Assembly (NCBI RefSeq): GCF_016863615.1
Contig: NZ_BOPF01000014.1
Span: forward strand, 1 to 64,000
Direction of reading: 5' to 3'
Length of the DNA: 64,000 bases
Origin: Virgisporangium aliadipatigenens
GTDB lineage: Bacteria; Actinomycetota; Actinomycetes; Mycobacteriales; Micromonosporaceae
Positions within the stretch are counted from its first letter, which is position 1. Every line of letters begins with the position of its first letter. The position numbers were made by a program, and so were the translations under genes. This document shows, in pieces, positions 8,575 to 17,602 of this stretch. Under the pieces are notes generated by a model that was not told where the DNA came from, did no database searches, and saw only the letters and a list, made by a program, of their open reading frames with translations.

Positions 8575-9704
8575 GCCATGCCTCCGGTCTGAGCCCGCTG
8601 CGCACCGCGCAGGGCGATCTCCTGTGCCGCCTCGAAGTAACTCACCGCGCCACGAGAGCCCGGATCGTATGTCATGACGGACTTGCTGTAGCTAGGAGCT
8701 TCAGACACTCGGACGTTCCGGGGGATGACGGCGTTGAGGCACTTGGCACCGAAGTGGGCGCGCACGTCCTGCTCGACCAGGTCGGCGAGCCGGGTCCGCC
8801 GGTCGTACATCGTCAGCAGGACCGTGCTGACGTTCAGGATGGGGTTGAGGTGCGACCGGATCATCTCGATGTTCTCGGTGAGCGCCTTGACGCCCTCCAG
8901 CGCGTAGTACTCGCACTGGATCGGGATCATGACCTCTTCGGTCGCCACGAGGGCGTTCACGGTGAGGAGGCCGAGAGAGGGCGGGCAGTCGATGAAGATG
9001 TAGTCGTACGTGGCGGCGGAGCCGTCGATCGCCCGCTTGAGCCGCGACTCGCGAGCTACGACGGAGACGAGTTCGATCTCCGCGCCGGCGAGGTCGATGG
9101 TGGCGGGTACGGCCCAGAGGTTCGGGATTTCCTCCACGGCCTGGGTGACGTTATCGAGCGGCACACCCTCGATGAGGGCCTGGTACACGTCCGGCACACC
9201 GGAGTGATGGGGAACGTTCAGGCCGGTGGAGGCGTTCCCCTGCGGGTCGAGGTCGATGACCAGGACTCGGTTGCCGTGGAGCGCGAGCGCGACCGCCACG
9301 TTCACGGCGGTGGTCGTCTTGCCGACGCCACCCTTCTGGTTCGCCACGCAGATGATCCTGCGCTTTGGCGGACGGGGCATCTGGACCTCACCGCTGGGAT
9401 TGAGAATTTCCACCGCTCGCTTCGCTTCCTGGGCCAGCGGGGGATCGTCCGGCTCGGTTTCACGTGAAACGTAGGCATCGGTCACGTCGGCCTCCGCTGG
9501 TTCGCCGTGCGAGGGCGGGCCGGGGGGAGTCACAGCCCGCGTGGGACCGTCCTGCCCGGATTCGTCGCCGCTCGGCCCCGTCCATGCCGGCCCGACCGCG
9601 GGCGCCCCACGGCCGTAGAGCGTACCGGCCCGTTGCGCGGGCGGCACGGCCGACAGTTCTGGATCAGCTACCGCGACCTGATGGGGGGCAGTGGCGCGCC
9701 CCAT
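8571..9704 (-). CDS. parA: Chromosome-partitioning ATPase ParA (Soj)
   Basis: Walker-type ATPase that moves origin-bound ParB complexes. The deviant Walker A is KGGVGKTTT in [20 protein letters not shown], Walker A' is [11 protein letters not shown] and Walker B is [10 protein letters not shown]-terminal residues end in AQTGGMA. The start is uncertain: the frame is open to 10097. The ATG at 9704 gives 377 residues with a disordered N-terminal extension of about 110 residues before the ATPase fold. A parS site (9457-9470) lies inside this extension and is read as VSRET; a second VSRET is encoded upstream at 9754. parB follows with a 4-base overlap. Confidence 0.93.
   Translation of the reverse strand: MGRATAPHQVAVADPELSAVPPAQRAGTLYGRGAPAVGPAWTGPSGDESGQDGPTRAVTPPGPPSHGEPAEADVTDAYVSRETEPDDPPLAQEAKRAVEILNPSGEVQMPRPPKRRIICVANQKGGVGKTTTAVNVAVALALHGNRVLVIDLDPQGNASTGLNVPHHSGVPDVYQALIEGVPLDNVTQAVEEIPNLWAVPATIDLAGAEIELVSVVARESRLKRAIDGSAATYDYIFIDCPPSLGLLTVNALVATEEVMIPIQCEYYALEGVKALTENIEMIRSHLNPILNVSTVLLTMYDRRTRLADLVEQDVRAHFGAKCLNAVIPRNVRVSEAPSYSKSVMTYDPGSRGAVSYFEAAQEIALRGAQRAQTGGMA
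9457..9470. promoter_or_regulatory. parS site inside the parA reading frame
   Basis: GTTTCACGTGAAAC, perfect core. On the minus strand it is in frame with parA and encodes Val-Ser-Arg-Glu-Thr in the disordered N-terminal extension. Confidence 0.93.
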
Positions 9705-10181
9705 CACCCGAGGACCCACCGCCCCCGTGACTTCGGTGTGTTCCACGGTCTCGGTTTCACGTGAAACGGTGAGATCCGCCAACGGAGGTTCGGGGTCCCG
9801 CGCGGGAGAATTTCCACTGTCGCGCACCGTGTCAGTCCCGTTCTGTACCAATGGATGGTCGTCGTCCACGCCGGGTTGGTCGCCCTTAGCAACGACGCGC
9901 GGCTCATTGGAGCCCGTACATCCGACGCGCGGCCAGCCTACGGCGGAGGACCGGGCCGTGCTACGCCCCTCCGCGCGAAACGCCGCCCCGTGAGAGGGAA
10001 CGAACACGAGAAACCCCGGTACCAGTCCCATACCCCCGCCGCAGCGCGCGCCGCCGCCTCCCGGCCAGCCGACGCCCCCCGACGCCCTGCGCCACATTCT
10101 GTTATTCCCCCGCCTTTCAACGGCCGTCGCGGTGCCACCCGCTCCGACCTCCCCCGTCGCCGCGCCTACCGCGCGACGTGA
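9705..10181. other. Region between rsmG and parA
   Basis: 477 bases upstream of the chosen parA start. The parA frame remains open through most of it and encodes a second VSRET at the parS site, so the true parA start may be further upstream (a GTG near 9827 is one candidate). Beyond that the reading is low-complexity Gly/Arg/Pro. No other gene is seen. Confidence 0.5.
9754..9767. promoter_or_regulatory. parS site upstream of parA
   Basis: GTTTCACGTGAAAC, perfect core, 297 bases from the previous site. Also in the open parA frame (VSRET). Confidence 0.95.
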
Positions 10182-11588
10182 TCACATCTCGCCGTCTCCT
10201 TTGTGGGAACGTCGTTGAGCACCCGACTCACCCGCATCCCCTCGACCCGGTCGACGGCCACCGGGCGGCGATTTCCGCACCCGCCCGAAGCCCTCATCAC
10301 TTCCGGAGCCCGCTCCTCGCCCGGGAGCAAACCCGCCCCTTGGAACGTCCCCGCCACGGGGATCCGAGCGCTGCGAGCCGTGGTCCGCCACGTCACCACC
10401 TCGGCCACCCGAGCGCCGCGAGCCGCTACGAGTCGTCGGGCCGTCACCCCGGCGCTGCCAGCCGCGCTCCGCCGGGCCTTCACCCCGATACTCTGAGCGT
10501 CGCGAACCGTCGGAAGCCGTTCGGTCATCGCGTCGACGGCTCGAGCCCTCATCCGTCCCGTCCTCGCCGCGGCGGCCCGAGCGCCTAGAAGCATCGCGGT
10601 CAGGGGCGGAGTTGTGCGGGCGCCCCGAGTCCGACGGCCGACCACGGTCCGCCCCGGGGGAGTCGCGGCGGCCCGAGCGTGGCGAGCCCTCGCGGTCCGC
10701 TGGGGCGAAGCCCTGACGGCCTTCGCGGTCCGGGGTGGAGGAACGCCCGCGTCCGGCACCGCCGGCCCACTTGCCGACGCCATCCGGCCGCCGGCCTTCA
10801 CCCGAGCCGAAGCCTTCACCGGAGGCGGGGCGCTCCTTCGTTGCCGCGCGGCGAGCAGCGGCCCGGCGCGGCTCCTCGGAGACCCGGCGAACGTCCACGA
10901 TGATCGCGGGTGGCTCGATGACGCCCACACCGCACTCCTGGACGGTGGGTTCGGCTCCGCCGAGTCGCCGCACCGCAGCCGCGTGCTCGACGACCTCCTC
11001 ACCGGCCGACGCTCCCTTGAGCGCCAGCAGGTGACCACCGGTCCGAAGCAGGGGTAGCGCCCATCCCGTGAGCCGGTCGAGCGGCGCGACCGCCCGCGCG
11101 GTCACGTAGTCCTGGCGAGGCAGCCGGTCGACGCATTCCTCGGCCCGCGCCCGCATGACCGTGACGCCGGTGAGGCCCAACTCGTCCACGACCTCATCCA
11201 GGAACGCCGTCCGTCGAGCCAGAGACTCGATCAGCGTGATGGTGAGATCAGGGCGGGCCACTGAAAGGACGATACCGGGCAAACCGGCCCCTGAGCCGAT
11301 GTCTACTATAGATGCCCCAGAAGACACTAAACCGCTCATGGCGGCGCAATTCAGGATGTGGCGCTCCCAGATGCGCGGCGCCTCTCGTGGACCGATCAAA
11401 CCCCGAACCACGCCGTCCGTCATGAGCAACTCCGCGTACCGGATCGCCAGCGGAAGCCGTTCGCCGAACAGGGCCTGCGCCGCCGGCGCGAGTTCGGGCG
11501 GAGGGGCCGGTGACGCATCGGCCGCGTCTCCCGAGTCCGTCGCGCGCGCCACGAACTCGCGCTCGTCCGGGCCGATTTCGTTGCTCAT
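10182..11588 (-). CDS. rsmG: 16S rRNA m7G527 methyltransferase RsmG with a long disordered tail
   Basis: Residues 30-235 are a complete RsmG (GidB): the N-terminal FGERLPLAIRYAELLM helix, WERHILNC, the SAM-binding VDIGSGAGLPGIVL (about 94-108), RAEE and ARAVAPLDRL. The enzyme uses SAM to methylate N7 of G527 of 16S rRNA. Residues 241-468 are an added Arg/Gly/Ser/Asp-rich tail with recurring GSRRS and RGGD motifs; typical RsmG proteins are 200-250 residues. The ATG at 11588 follows GGAAGG and starts where conserved sequence begins. Codons 87-110 are AT-rich and include TTA for Leu87. It lies upstream of parAB on the same strand. Confidence 0.93.
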   Translation of the reverse strand: MSNEIGPDEREFVARATDSGDAADASPAPPPELAPAAQALFGERLPLAIRYAELLMTDGVVRGLIGPREAPRIWERHILNCAAMSGLVSSGASIVDIGSGAGLPGIVLSVARPDLTITLIESLARRTAFLDEVVDELGLTGVTVMRARAEECVDRLPRQDYVTARAVAPLDRLTGWALPLLRTGGHLLALKGASAGEEVVEHAAAVRRLGGAEPTVQECGVGVIEPPAIIVDVRRVSEEPRRAAARRAATKERPASGEGFGSGEGRRPDGVGKWAGGAGRGRSSTPDREGRQGFAPADREGSPRSGRRDSPGADRGRPSDSGRPHNSAPDRDASRRSGRRGEDGTDEGSSRRRDDRTASDGSRRSEYRGEGPAERGWQRRGDGPTTRSGSRRSGGRGGDVADHGSQRSDPRGGDVPRGGFAPGRGAGSGSDEGFGRVRKSPPGGRRPGRGDAGESGAQRRSHKGDGEM

Positions 11589-11758
11589 CACATGCCTTCC
11601 GATCCGCGCCCGCACACTCGCGACCGCCACCCACACGCGACCCGCGCCCGATCCGGCGCGCGTCCGCCCAACGCAATCACACGCCCCACCGGGAACATCG
11701 ACCGCCTCGGCGGAACCATCCTCAATGGGCGCGCCGGCCACGGTCCGCCGGCCGCGAT

Positions 11759-11772
11759 GTTTCACGTGAATC
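11759..11772. promoter_or_regulatory. parS-like site (one mismatch)
   Basis: GTTTCACGTGAATC, one base off the palindromic core, 171 bases upstream of the rsmG start. Confidence 0.75.
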
Positions 11773-12370
11773 CACGATCAGCGCGCCTAGAAGGTCGGCC
11801 CGTCCTACGTGGCACCGGATACGTGGCAACGGATGAGGAGCGAGGAGGAAGGACGCGCACCAACGTGCGGGCCGGCGAGCGGAGTAGGGCAACGTCGACT
11901 GCGGCGCTCCCGTCCTGGGGTTCTCACGCGCGATCACCCGCGCTCGCGCACTCGGCCGGACGGAGGCCGGATCCGAACAATGCGCGCCCACGCGAGTCGG
12001 CCTGATCCAAAGAGCGCGCGAGCATCCATGCCGACACCGCACCGGACGCCGAGCCAACCCGTGTCACAGGCGAACCGGAGCATCGGCGCAACCCGCGCTC
12101 ACGCCGGAATCCCGTCGAGCCGGTGCAACCCCGCGCTCACGCTGACTAACGCGAACCCGCGCCGCGCTCCGCCCGCACCAGGCTCACCGCGCCGGTGCCA
12201 CTAGCGCCACGTCGACCCGGGCGAGGTTCAGGGGTGACACATGGATCATGACTGGATCGGCTGGCCCGAAGACGAGGACCACACCGGGGACACCGACCCA
12301 CGCCGCGTCCGTCCCGCGCCACGCACACCGTCACCATGCCTATCCGCGCCATGCTCATCGCGACGCGCTC

Positions 12371-12460
12371 ACCGGCGCCACGCACACCCGGCCCGTCGCC
12401 ACCGGCGCCATAACCACCCGACACCCCGGCCACCGGCGCCACGGCCACCGGTGTCACGCA
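12371..12460. repeat. Degenerate repeats about 30 bp apart
   Basis: The word ACCGGCGCCA or ACCGGCGCC occurs at 12371, 12401 and 12432, and a relative ACCGGTGTCAC at 12447. CGCACACC tails several copies, and weaker relatives (GCGCCACGCACACC) start near 12317. Confidence 0.55.
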
Positions 12461-12655
12461 CACCCCGCGCCGACTCGCGCCACAAAGCTCTCGCCAAAGC
12501 CAACCCCGCGCATGCTCAGCCAGAAACCCGCTTGGTGTGCCCTCGGCCACCCGCGTCGATCGGGCTCACCCGTCGAGTCCCTCATCCTCGCGAGGGGGGC
12601 AGCCCGGGAAGCGCGTGCCGCCCTTGCCTAATCCGCGCCAGCACGCACCCATGCT

Positions 12656-12718
12656 CAGCCCGCGCCACGTTCAACCCGCGCCACGTTTCAACACGCACCG
12701 CGTTCAACCCGCGCCGAG
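12656..12718. repeat. 16-17 bp tandem repeat, four copies
   Basis: Units at 12656-12671, 12672-12688, 12689-12704 and 12705-12718 share the form CAACCCGCGCCACGTT with one to a few changes each; the last is truncated. Confidence 0.7.
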
Positions 12719-12991
12719 CCGCCCGCACAACACGCCACCGCCGCTCGTCGGCTCAAAAGATCTCGCTCGCGCCCGACCGGACTCGCCTCAGCTCTGCTCC
12801 ACAGAGGCACGCCGGACTCGATTCACGCCGCGATCCCCGCAGGCGAGCGGTGTTCCGCCAGCCGCGATGAAGGCCAGGACGCCGGGGCCCAGCGTCGTGC
12901 GGTGGCGCGACCGGCCGCCCCGACCCGTTCGGGGTGCCTGGACTGCCGCCGGCAGCCGGGTACCGCCCGTGCCCGTTCGGCGCACGTGGCC

Positions 12992-13435
12992 TCAGTCGAA
13001 GTAGAGGCGGTACCCCTGGGCGGCCGCTCGGAATCCGCGCGCCTCATAGAACGCGTGCGCGCCTTTGCGATCAGTCCGCGACAGCAGCTGGACCTTGTAA
13101 CACCCCGCCTGCCGAGCCAGGCGCACCGCGGCCTCCATCAGCGCGGTACCTACACCGGCCCGCCGGTACCCGGCGCTGACGACGACGTTCTCGACCAACA
13201 TGAACGGCCGGGCGGCGCGCGTGAAGTTCGGCAGCACAGTGCAGTCGATTGTGCCGGCAAGGGCCGCTCCGGCCTCCGCGACCAGTATCGTCCGGCCGGC
13301 CTGCGCCTCGACGGCACGCCAGACCTCGGTCGCGGTGTGCGTCGCCAGTGGCGGGTCGGCGGGATGCAGTTCGGCGTAGAGCTCCAGCAGCGCGGGCAGG
13401 TCGTCTTGGACCGCCGGTCGGACAACGATCTGCAC
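12992..13435 (-). CDS. GNAT-family N-acetyltransferase
   Basis: A 147-residue single-domain acetyltransferase, normal for the family. It starts with IVVRPAVQDDLPALLELYAE and shows the acetyl-CoA motif VSAGYRRAGVGTALMEAAVR, then CYKVQLLSRTDRKGAHAFYEARGF and ends in YRLYFD, all typical of GNAT enzymes. Substrate unknown. A GTG start is chosen because a TATACT -10 element (13442-13447) lies 6 bases upstream, typical of leaderless messages; the frame is open further but reads as noise. It stands alone between two gene-poor, repeat-rich stretches. Confidence 0.88.
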   Translation of the reverse strand: MQIVVRPAVQDDLPALLELYAELHPADPPLATHTATEVWRAVEAQAGRTILVAEAGAALAGTIDCTVLPNFTRAARPFMLVENVVVSAGYRRAGVGTALMEAAVRLARQAGCYKVQLLSRTDRKGAHAFYEARGFRAAAQGYRLYFD

Positions 13436-13441
13436 CGGGCG

Positions 13442-13447
13442 AGTATA
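13442..13447 (-). promoter_or_regulatory. -10 element (TATACT) of a leaderless promoter
   Basis: Minus strand reads TATACT, 6 bases, GTG. The near-consensus hexamer stands out in this GC-rich DNA. Confidence 0.7.
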
Positions 13448-15019
13448 GGAAGCCGTCGACGACCGGATGGACGGCCGCGACCTGCGAGCCGCTCCGGCGA
13501 GAGCGCATCCGGTACGGCCCGGCTTCAACGAGGAGGCGCCGCGGGGACGCATCGCCGAATTCGGCGCCCCCGACACGCGCCACCAACGACGATCCACAAC
13601 GCGCCTCCTACGCCGCTCGAGGCCCAGCTACGGCGCATCGGCGGCAGCACGACCGCGCTCGACGCAGCCCCAGGACGAACGCACTCGGCGCTCGACACAG
13701 CACGACGGGCCTCGACCCAGGGCCACGACGCTCGGCGCAGCATGACGGTGCTTGGCGCAGACCCCAGGACGAACGCGCTCGACGCTCGGCGCAGCACGAC
13801 GGCGCTCGGCGCAGACCCCACGACGAGCGCGCTCGACGCTCGGCGCAGCACGACGGCGCTTGGCGCAGCGCCCAGGACGAACGCGTAGTACGACGGCGCT
13901 AGGCGCAGCGCCCACCACAACCGCGCTCGACGCTCGGCGCAGGACGACGACACTCGGCCCGGGACGCGAGACGCGGGACCCGGCTCGCGGCAGGACGACG
14001 CGGGTGCCCGGCGTATCGCGAGCCACGCGGGCCGGGTCGGAGGGCAGGTGATACGCCACGAGGGCATCCCGGGCGGGCGCGACTCCATAGCGCGCAACGC
14101 ACCCAAGAGAAGCTTCGGACCCGCCTCGGAGGTCGAGTCGGCAACTCCCGCCACGGCCGCTTACCGAATGCGCGCGTCCCGGCTGGACGCCCCGGATCGG
14201 CCGGACGGATCGTTTCGCTCCCGGGACTCGCGGATCTCCGGATCGAGGGGAGACAGGCCGGTGAGCCGTTCGAAGCGCGCTTTGCCGGTAAGCGATCCGC
14301 CTGTAGGTGCGTGCGTCGGCGGGCTACCGGGTTCATGGCGCCGGTCGCTTCGACTCTCGACGGCGCGATAGGGGAAGGCGCGGCAAGTGTCACGGCACGC
14401 AGAGACGAGCGGCGCCGACGGGGATGCACACGATCCTCGAACGCACGGTCGGCGGCGCGGGTGGTGGGTGCGAAGCCGTGGTGTCGAGCTACCCGTCGGG
14501 CTTCGTGTCAGCCGGCGCGCGACCGGTGCGAGTGGAGCACCCCGGTCGAGCCGAGATCCCGGACGGCCGCTATGCGTGGCCGAGCCGCCTCGGGTCGGCG
14601 ATGCACGAATTGAGGAGACGGGCGGGCGGTGCGCCGCGTGGCCGCCCGCGCGGCGCGGGTACGCCGAGAGCGGGCCGTCCTCTCAGCGCCGCCGCACGCG
14701 CAGCACACAGGTGAAGGTGCGCGCGTCGCTACCGGAAGGTCGGCGGCACGCCGATGCCCCTGCGGCCGCGGCGCCTTCCCGACCCGGCGGGCCGAACCAG
14801 GTCTCCACGCCACCGCGAAACAGCCGCCCGGTGCACCAGTTATCGAGGGCGGCGAGATCGGCCGCACACGTCAGCGGGGGGACGCCGGCCGCCCTCAGAT
14901 GTGCCAGGCGGCGCGATGGCGCACCGAACGGCCGTCGCGTCGTTGATGCAACGAAAACGGCGTCCCACACCGACGCGCCGAGCCGCAGACGAAAGCCCGA
15001 GCCGCGCAGCCAACCCCGG
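13448..15019. other. Gene-poor, repeat-bearing region
   Basis: About 1.6 kb between the GNAT gene and the khpB operon terminator. The left third holds a 54-bp tandem repeat (13640-13960). The rest (13960-15019) holds no gene, RNA or repeat I can support. Confidence 0.5.
13640..13960. repeat. 54-bp tandem repeat array
   Basis: Units at 13758-13811 and 13812-13865 are nearly identical (a few substitutions). Diverged or internally deleted copies continue to about 13960 and precede back to about 13640. The unit contains the subword GACGCTCGGCGCAGCACGAC. The period is a multiple of three, so 18-residue peptide repeats appear in several frames, but nothing marks one frame as a gene. Confidence 0.8.
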
Positions 15020-15021
15020 GC

Positions 15022-15073
15022 CGAAAACGAAAAGCCAAGGGCGCCGGCGCGCACACGCACCGACGCCCTTGGC
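15022..15073 (-). terminator. Intrinsic terminator of the rpmH-khpB operon
   Basis: Arms GCCAAGGGCG at 15034-15043 and its complement at 15064-15073 form a 10-bp stem. On the minus strand the stem is followed by TTTTCGTTTTCGG. It begins 12 bases beyond the khpB stop. Confidence 0.85.
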
Positions 15074-15084
15074 GAAGCAGCTGG

Positions 15085-15798
15085 TCAGGCCGAGGGCCGC
15101 ACCACGATCCGGCGGCTCGGTTCGACGCCCTCCGACTCGCTCTCGACTCCGGCGAGCGCGTTGATCACGTCGTGCACGCACTTGCGTTCGAAAGCGCTCA
15201 TCGGCTCCAGGCGCACCGGCTCGCCGAACTCCTTGACCTTTTCCGCGGCGTTCTTGGCGACGGCGCCGAGTTCCTTGCGTCGGCCGGCCCGGTAGCCACC
15301 GATGTCGAGCAGCAGCCGGCTGGGCGTGCCGGTCTGCCGGAACACGGCGAGTCGGGCCAGTTCCTGGAGGGCCTCAAGGGTGGCGCCACGCGTGCCGACG
15401 AGGGCGTTGAGCCGGCCGCCGACGACCTCGACCATGGGCCGGCCGGCGGAGACCAGTTCGTCGATGTCGCCGTCGTAGTCGAGGATGTCGAGCAGGCCCT
15501 CGATGTAGTCGGCAGCGATCTCGCTCTCGCGGAACAGCGTCTCGGTGCCCTTGCCGCTCTTGCCCGTGGCGGCCGCGCCTTCCGCGGCGTCGTCCTCGTC
15601 GTCGCCGTCCTCTTCGTCCTCGTCCTCTTCCTCATCCGCGTCGGCGGAGGCGGAAGAGGAGTCGTCGAGGATCGGGGCGGCGGCGTTCTGCACGTCGTCG
15701 CGTTCGGCGTCGCCGGACGAGGCGACCATGGCGTCGTCGGCGTCCTCTGCCTGGCGGGGCGAGGCGCTGCTGGTATCAGTCACGTTGGTACTCCGCAT
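15085..15798 (-). CDS. khpB: RNA-binding protein KhpB/Jag (Jag-KH-R3H)
   Basis: A 237-residue protein usually encoded beside yidC. The first ~85 residues are Ser-, Asp- and Glu-rich and disordered, with an acidic run DEEEDEDEEDGDDEDD. The KH domain follows (AADYIEGLLDILDYDGDI; VVGGRLNALVGTRGATLEAL) and the R3H domain is SAFERKCVHDVINALAGVES with the conserved R-x3-H-like spacing and the terminal PSRRIVVRPSA. The role is RNA binding linked to cell-envelope growth in other bacteria. It is last in the rpmH-rnpA-yidD-yidC-khpB operon and a terminator follows. The start could instead be a GTG six codons in. Confidence 0.92.
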   Translation of the reverse strand: MRSTNVTDTSSASPRQAEDADDAMVASSGDAERDDVQNAAAPILDDSSSASADADEEEDEDEEDGDDEDDAAEGAAATGKSGKGTETLFRESEIAADYIEGLLDILDYDGDIDELVSAGRPMVEVVGGRLNALVGTRGATLEALQELARLAVFRQTGTPSRLLLDIGGYRAGRRKELGAVAKNAAEKVKEFGEPVRLEPMSAFERKCVHDVINALAGVESESEGVEPSRRIVVRPSA

Positions 15799-15881
15799 GT
15801 TCGGGGCTCCCGAGAGGGGGAGCCTGACGTCTGCTCAGGGGAGCGCCAGGGCGCGGAGTCGGTGGCCCCGCGCCCGTCGCA

Positions 15882-16934
15882 TCAACCCGCCGGTCTGCGC
15901 GCCGGTCCGCGTTTCTTGGGGTTGTTCGGCTTGGCGCCGGGGCGTGGTGCGAGCGCGCGCCCGATGGTGCCGGCCGGGGTTTCCTCGTTCTTGGTCAGGT
16001 TGGGCTTGCCGTTGGGGCTCTTGCCGGTGGCCTTCTTGGCCGTCCCGGTGCCGGCCTTGCCGGTGCCCGTCTTGCCGGTGCCGGCCTTGGCGGTCGAACC
16101 GCCGCTGGTCTTCTGCGTGCCCGTGCCCGTCTTGCCCGCCATCGGCGGCGGCGGGTACTTGCGCAGCACCCAGAACTGCTGGCCGAGGGAGAACAGGTTC
16201 TGCGTGGTCCAGTAGATGACCACACCGATCGGGAAGATCCCGCCGGAGATCAGCAGCGAGAACGGGATGCCGTACAGCATCAGCTTCTGGATCATCCGCT
16301 GCTGCGGGTCCTCGGACCACCCGGTCTTGAGGATCATCTGCCGGCTGGTGAGGAACGTCGTAGCGATCATGATCGCGACCAGCACACCGGCCGTGATCTT
16401 CACCCCGACCGTGGTGCCGCCGAGCTTCTCCAGCTCGGCGGCGGTGGAGGTGAAGTGCGCCGGGATGGGGGAGCCGAACAGCTTCGCCGACGACGCGCTC
16501 TCGAACTGCTCCGCCGTCCAGCCGTACAGCGTCTGCCACTTCTCGGCGCGGCCGGGCGCCAGCCGCTTCAGCGTGTGGAACAGCCCGAGGAAGACCGGGA
16601 TCTGCAGGAACATGGGCAGGCAGCCCATGAGCGGGTTGGCCTTCTCCTTGCGGTAGAGCTCCATGAGCTCTTTCTGCATGGACTCGCGGTCACCCTTGTG
16701 CTTTTCCTGGAGGGCCTTGACCTGCGGCTGCAGCGCCTGCATGGCCCGCTGCGACTTGATCTGCTTCACGAAGACCGGGAAGAGGATCACGCGCACCGTG
16801 ATCACCAGGGAGATGATCGCGAGGATCCAGCGCCAGTTGGTCCCGAGGACCTCGCCGTCGGGGAGGACCTTCGACCACAGATCGTGCCACCGCAGCAGGA
16901 TCCAGGAGATCGCAGTATAAATAGCGTCCATCAC
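15882..16934 (-). CDS. yidC: Membrane protein insertase YidC
   Basis: A 350-residue Oxa1/YidC/Alb3 insertase of the inner membrane that helps SecYEG and also inserts small proteins alone. Visible: N-terminal segment [12 protein letters not shown], the first core helix [21 protein letters not shown] with the groove Arg, a cytoplasmic coiled hairpin ([17 protein letters not shown]), [18 protein letters not shown], and late helices around [15 protein letters not shown] and [21 protein letters not shown]. The last ~80 residues are a basic KTGTG-type repeat tail that may touch the ribosome. The ATG overlaps the yidD stop by 4 bases. Confidence 0.96.
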   Translation of the reverse strand: MMDAIYTAISWILLRWHDLWSKVLPDGEVLGTNWRWILAIISLVITVRVILFPVFVKQIKSQRAMQALQPQVKALQEKHKGDRESMQKELMELYRKEKANPLMGCLPMFLQIPVFLGLFHTLKRLAPGRAEKWQTLYGWTAEQFESASSAKLFGSPIPAHFTSTAAELEKLGGTTVGVKITAGVLVAIMIATTFLTSRQMILKTGWSEDPQQRMIQKLMLYGIPFSLLISGGIFPIGVVIYWTTQNLFSLGQQFWVLRKYPPPPMAGKTGTGTQKTSGGSTAKAGTGKTGTGKAGTGTAKKATGKSPNGKPNLTKNEETPAGTIGRALAPRPGAKPNNPKKRGPARRPAG

Positions 16935-17200
16935 GATGCGGCTCCAGGCTCACTTCGGCTTGCTGGCGGTACCGGGTCGTACCCGCCGGGGTGGAAGGGG
17001 TGGCAGCGCAGCAGCCGCCGGATCGCCATCAGGACTCCGCGGAGCGGGCCGTGCACCGCGACCGCCTCCAGGGCGTACGCGCTGCATGACGGATAGAACC
17101 GACAGCGTGCCGGCAATGCCGGGCTTACCCAACGACGGTACGCGACAATGGGCGCCGCAACGATTCGGCCACCCCGCGTCGTGGGCATGGGCAAGGTCAT
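16931..17200 (-). CDS. yidD: Membrane protein insertion efficiency factor YidD
   Basis: An 89-residue YidD (DUF37) protein. Conserved motifs [25 protein letters not shown] and [18 protein letters not shown] are intact, including the three conserved cysteines. It is a small membrane-associated protein that aids YidC-dependent insertion. It overlaps rnpA upstream and yidC downstream by 4 bases each, so all three are translationally coupled. Confidence 0.95.
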   Translation of the reverse strand: MTLPMPTTRGGRIVAAPIVAYRRWVSPALPARCRFYPSCSAYALEAVAVHGPLRGVLMAIRRLLRCHPFHPGGYDPVPPASRSEPGAAS

Positions 17201-17586
17201 CGCCGCCTCGCCGCCGTCGCCCGCGCCAGCGCCTCGTCGAGGTCCTTCTCCATCTGAGGGAACGTCCGTGAGCTTGCCAGCGGCAATGCGCGCACGACGA
17301 GCGTGGTGCCGGACGGGAAGGCCGCGATGCGTTCGCGCATCAGGTGCCGGAGCCGGCGCTTCACGAGGTTGCGCACGGTGGCGCCGCCGACCGCTCGGGA
17401 AACGACGAAACCGGCCCGGGGTGGAGTGGGCTCCACCGGTCGGGCCGGTTCGCTGTCGTCACCGGGGTGCCGGACGCCGGGGACCAGCATGTGGACCACC
17501 AGGGCACCTTTGCTGGCGCGCCGTCCGCCGCGAACGGTGGCGGCGAAGTCGGCACGCCGACGCAGTCGGTGGGCGGCCGCCAGCAC
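17197..17586 (-). CDS. rnpA: Ribonuclease P protein component
   Basis: 129 residues, normal for RnpA, which binds RNase P RNA and helps mature tRNA 5' ends. It begins [20 protein letters not shown] and holds the signature [24 protein letters not shown] with the RNLVKRRLR helix of the RNR motif. The GTG at 17586 is chosen because family sequence begins there, although the frame is open to 17703. It lies 16 bases after rpmH, the conserved rpmH-rnpA pair, and overlaps yidD by 4 bases. Confidence 0.95.
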   Translation of the reverse strand: MLAAAHRLRRRADFAATVRGGRRASKGALVVHMLVPGVRHPGDDSEPARPVEPTPPRAGFVVSRAVGGATVRNLVKRRLRHLMRERIAAFPSGTTLVVRALPLASSRTFPQMEKDLDEALARATAARRR

Positions 17587-17602
17587 CAGGGCTCCGCCGG
17601 GA

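Larger units (their letters stand above)
11589..12991. other. Gene-poor, repeat-bearing region
   Basis: About 1.4 kb without a supportable gene between the small GNAT gene and rsmG. It contains a parS-like site at 11759, 30-base-spaced GC words at 12371-12460 and a 16-17-base tandem repeat at 12656-12718. Open frames in all six registers reflect only the GC content. Confidence 0.5.

Noticed and set aside
12317..12460. Possible CRISPR array (30-bp step)
   Set aside because: The recurring words are only about 10 bp, poorly conserved, and the stretches between are not unique spacers; no cas genes.
13525..14154. Minus-strand open frame with an 18-residue repeat
   Set aside because: The repeat is open in several frames because of the 54-bp period; no start signal, ribosome-binding site or conserved frame.
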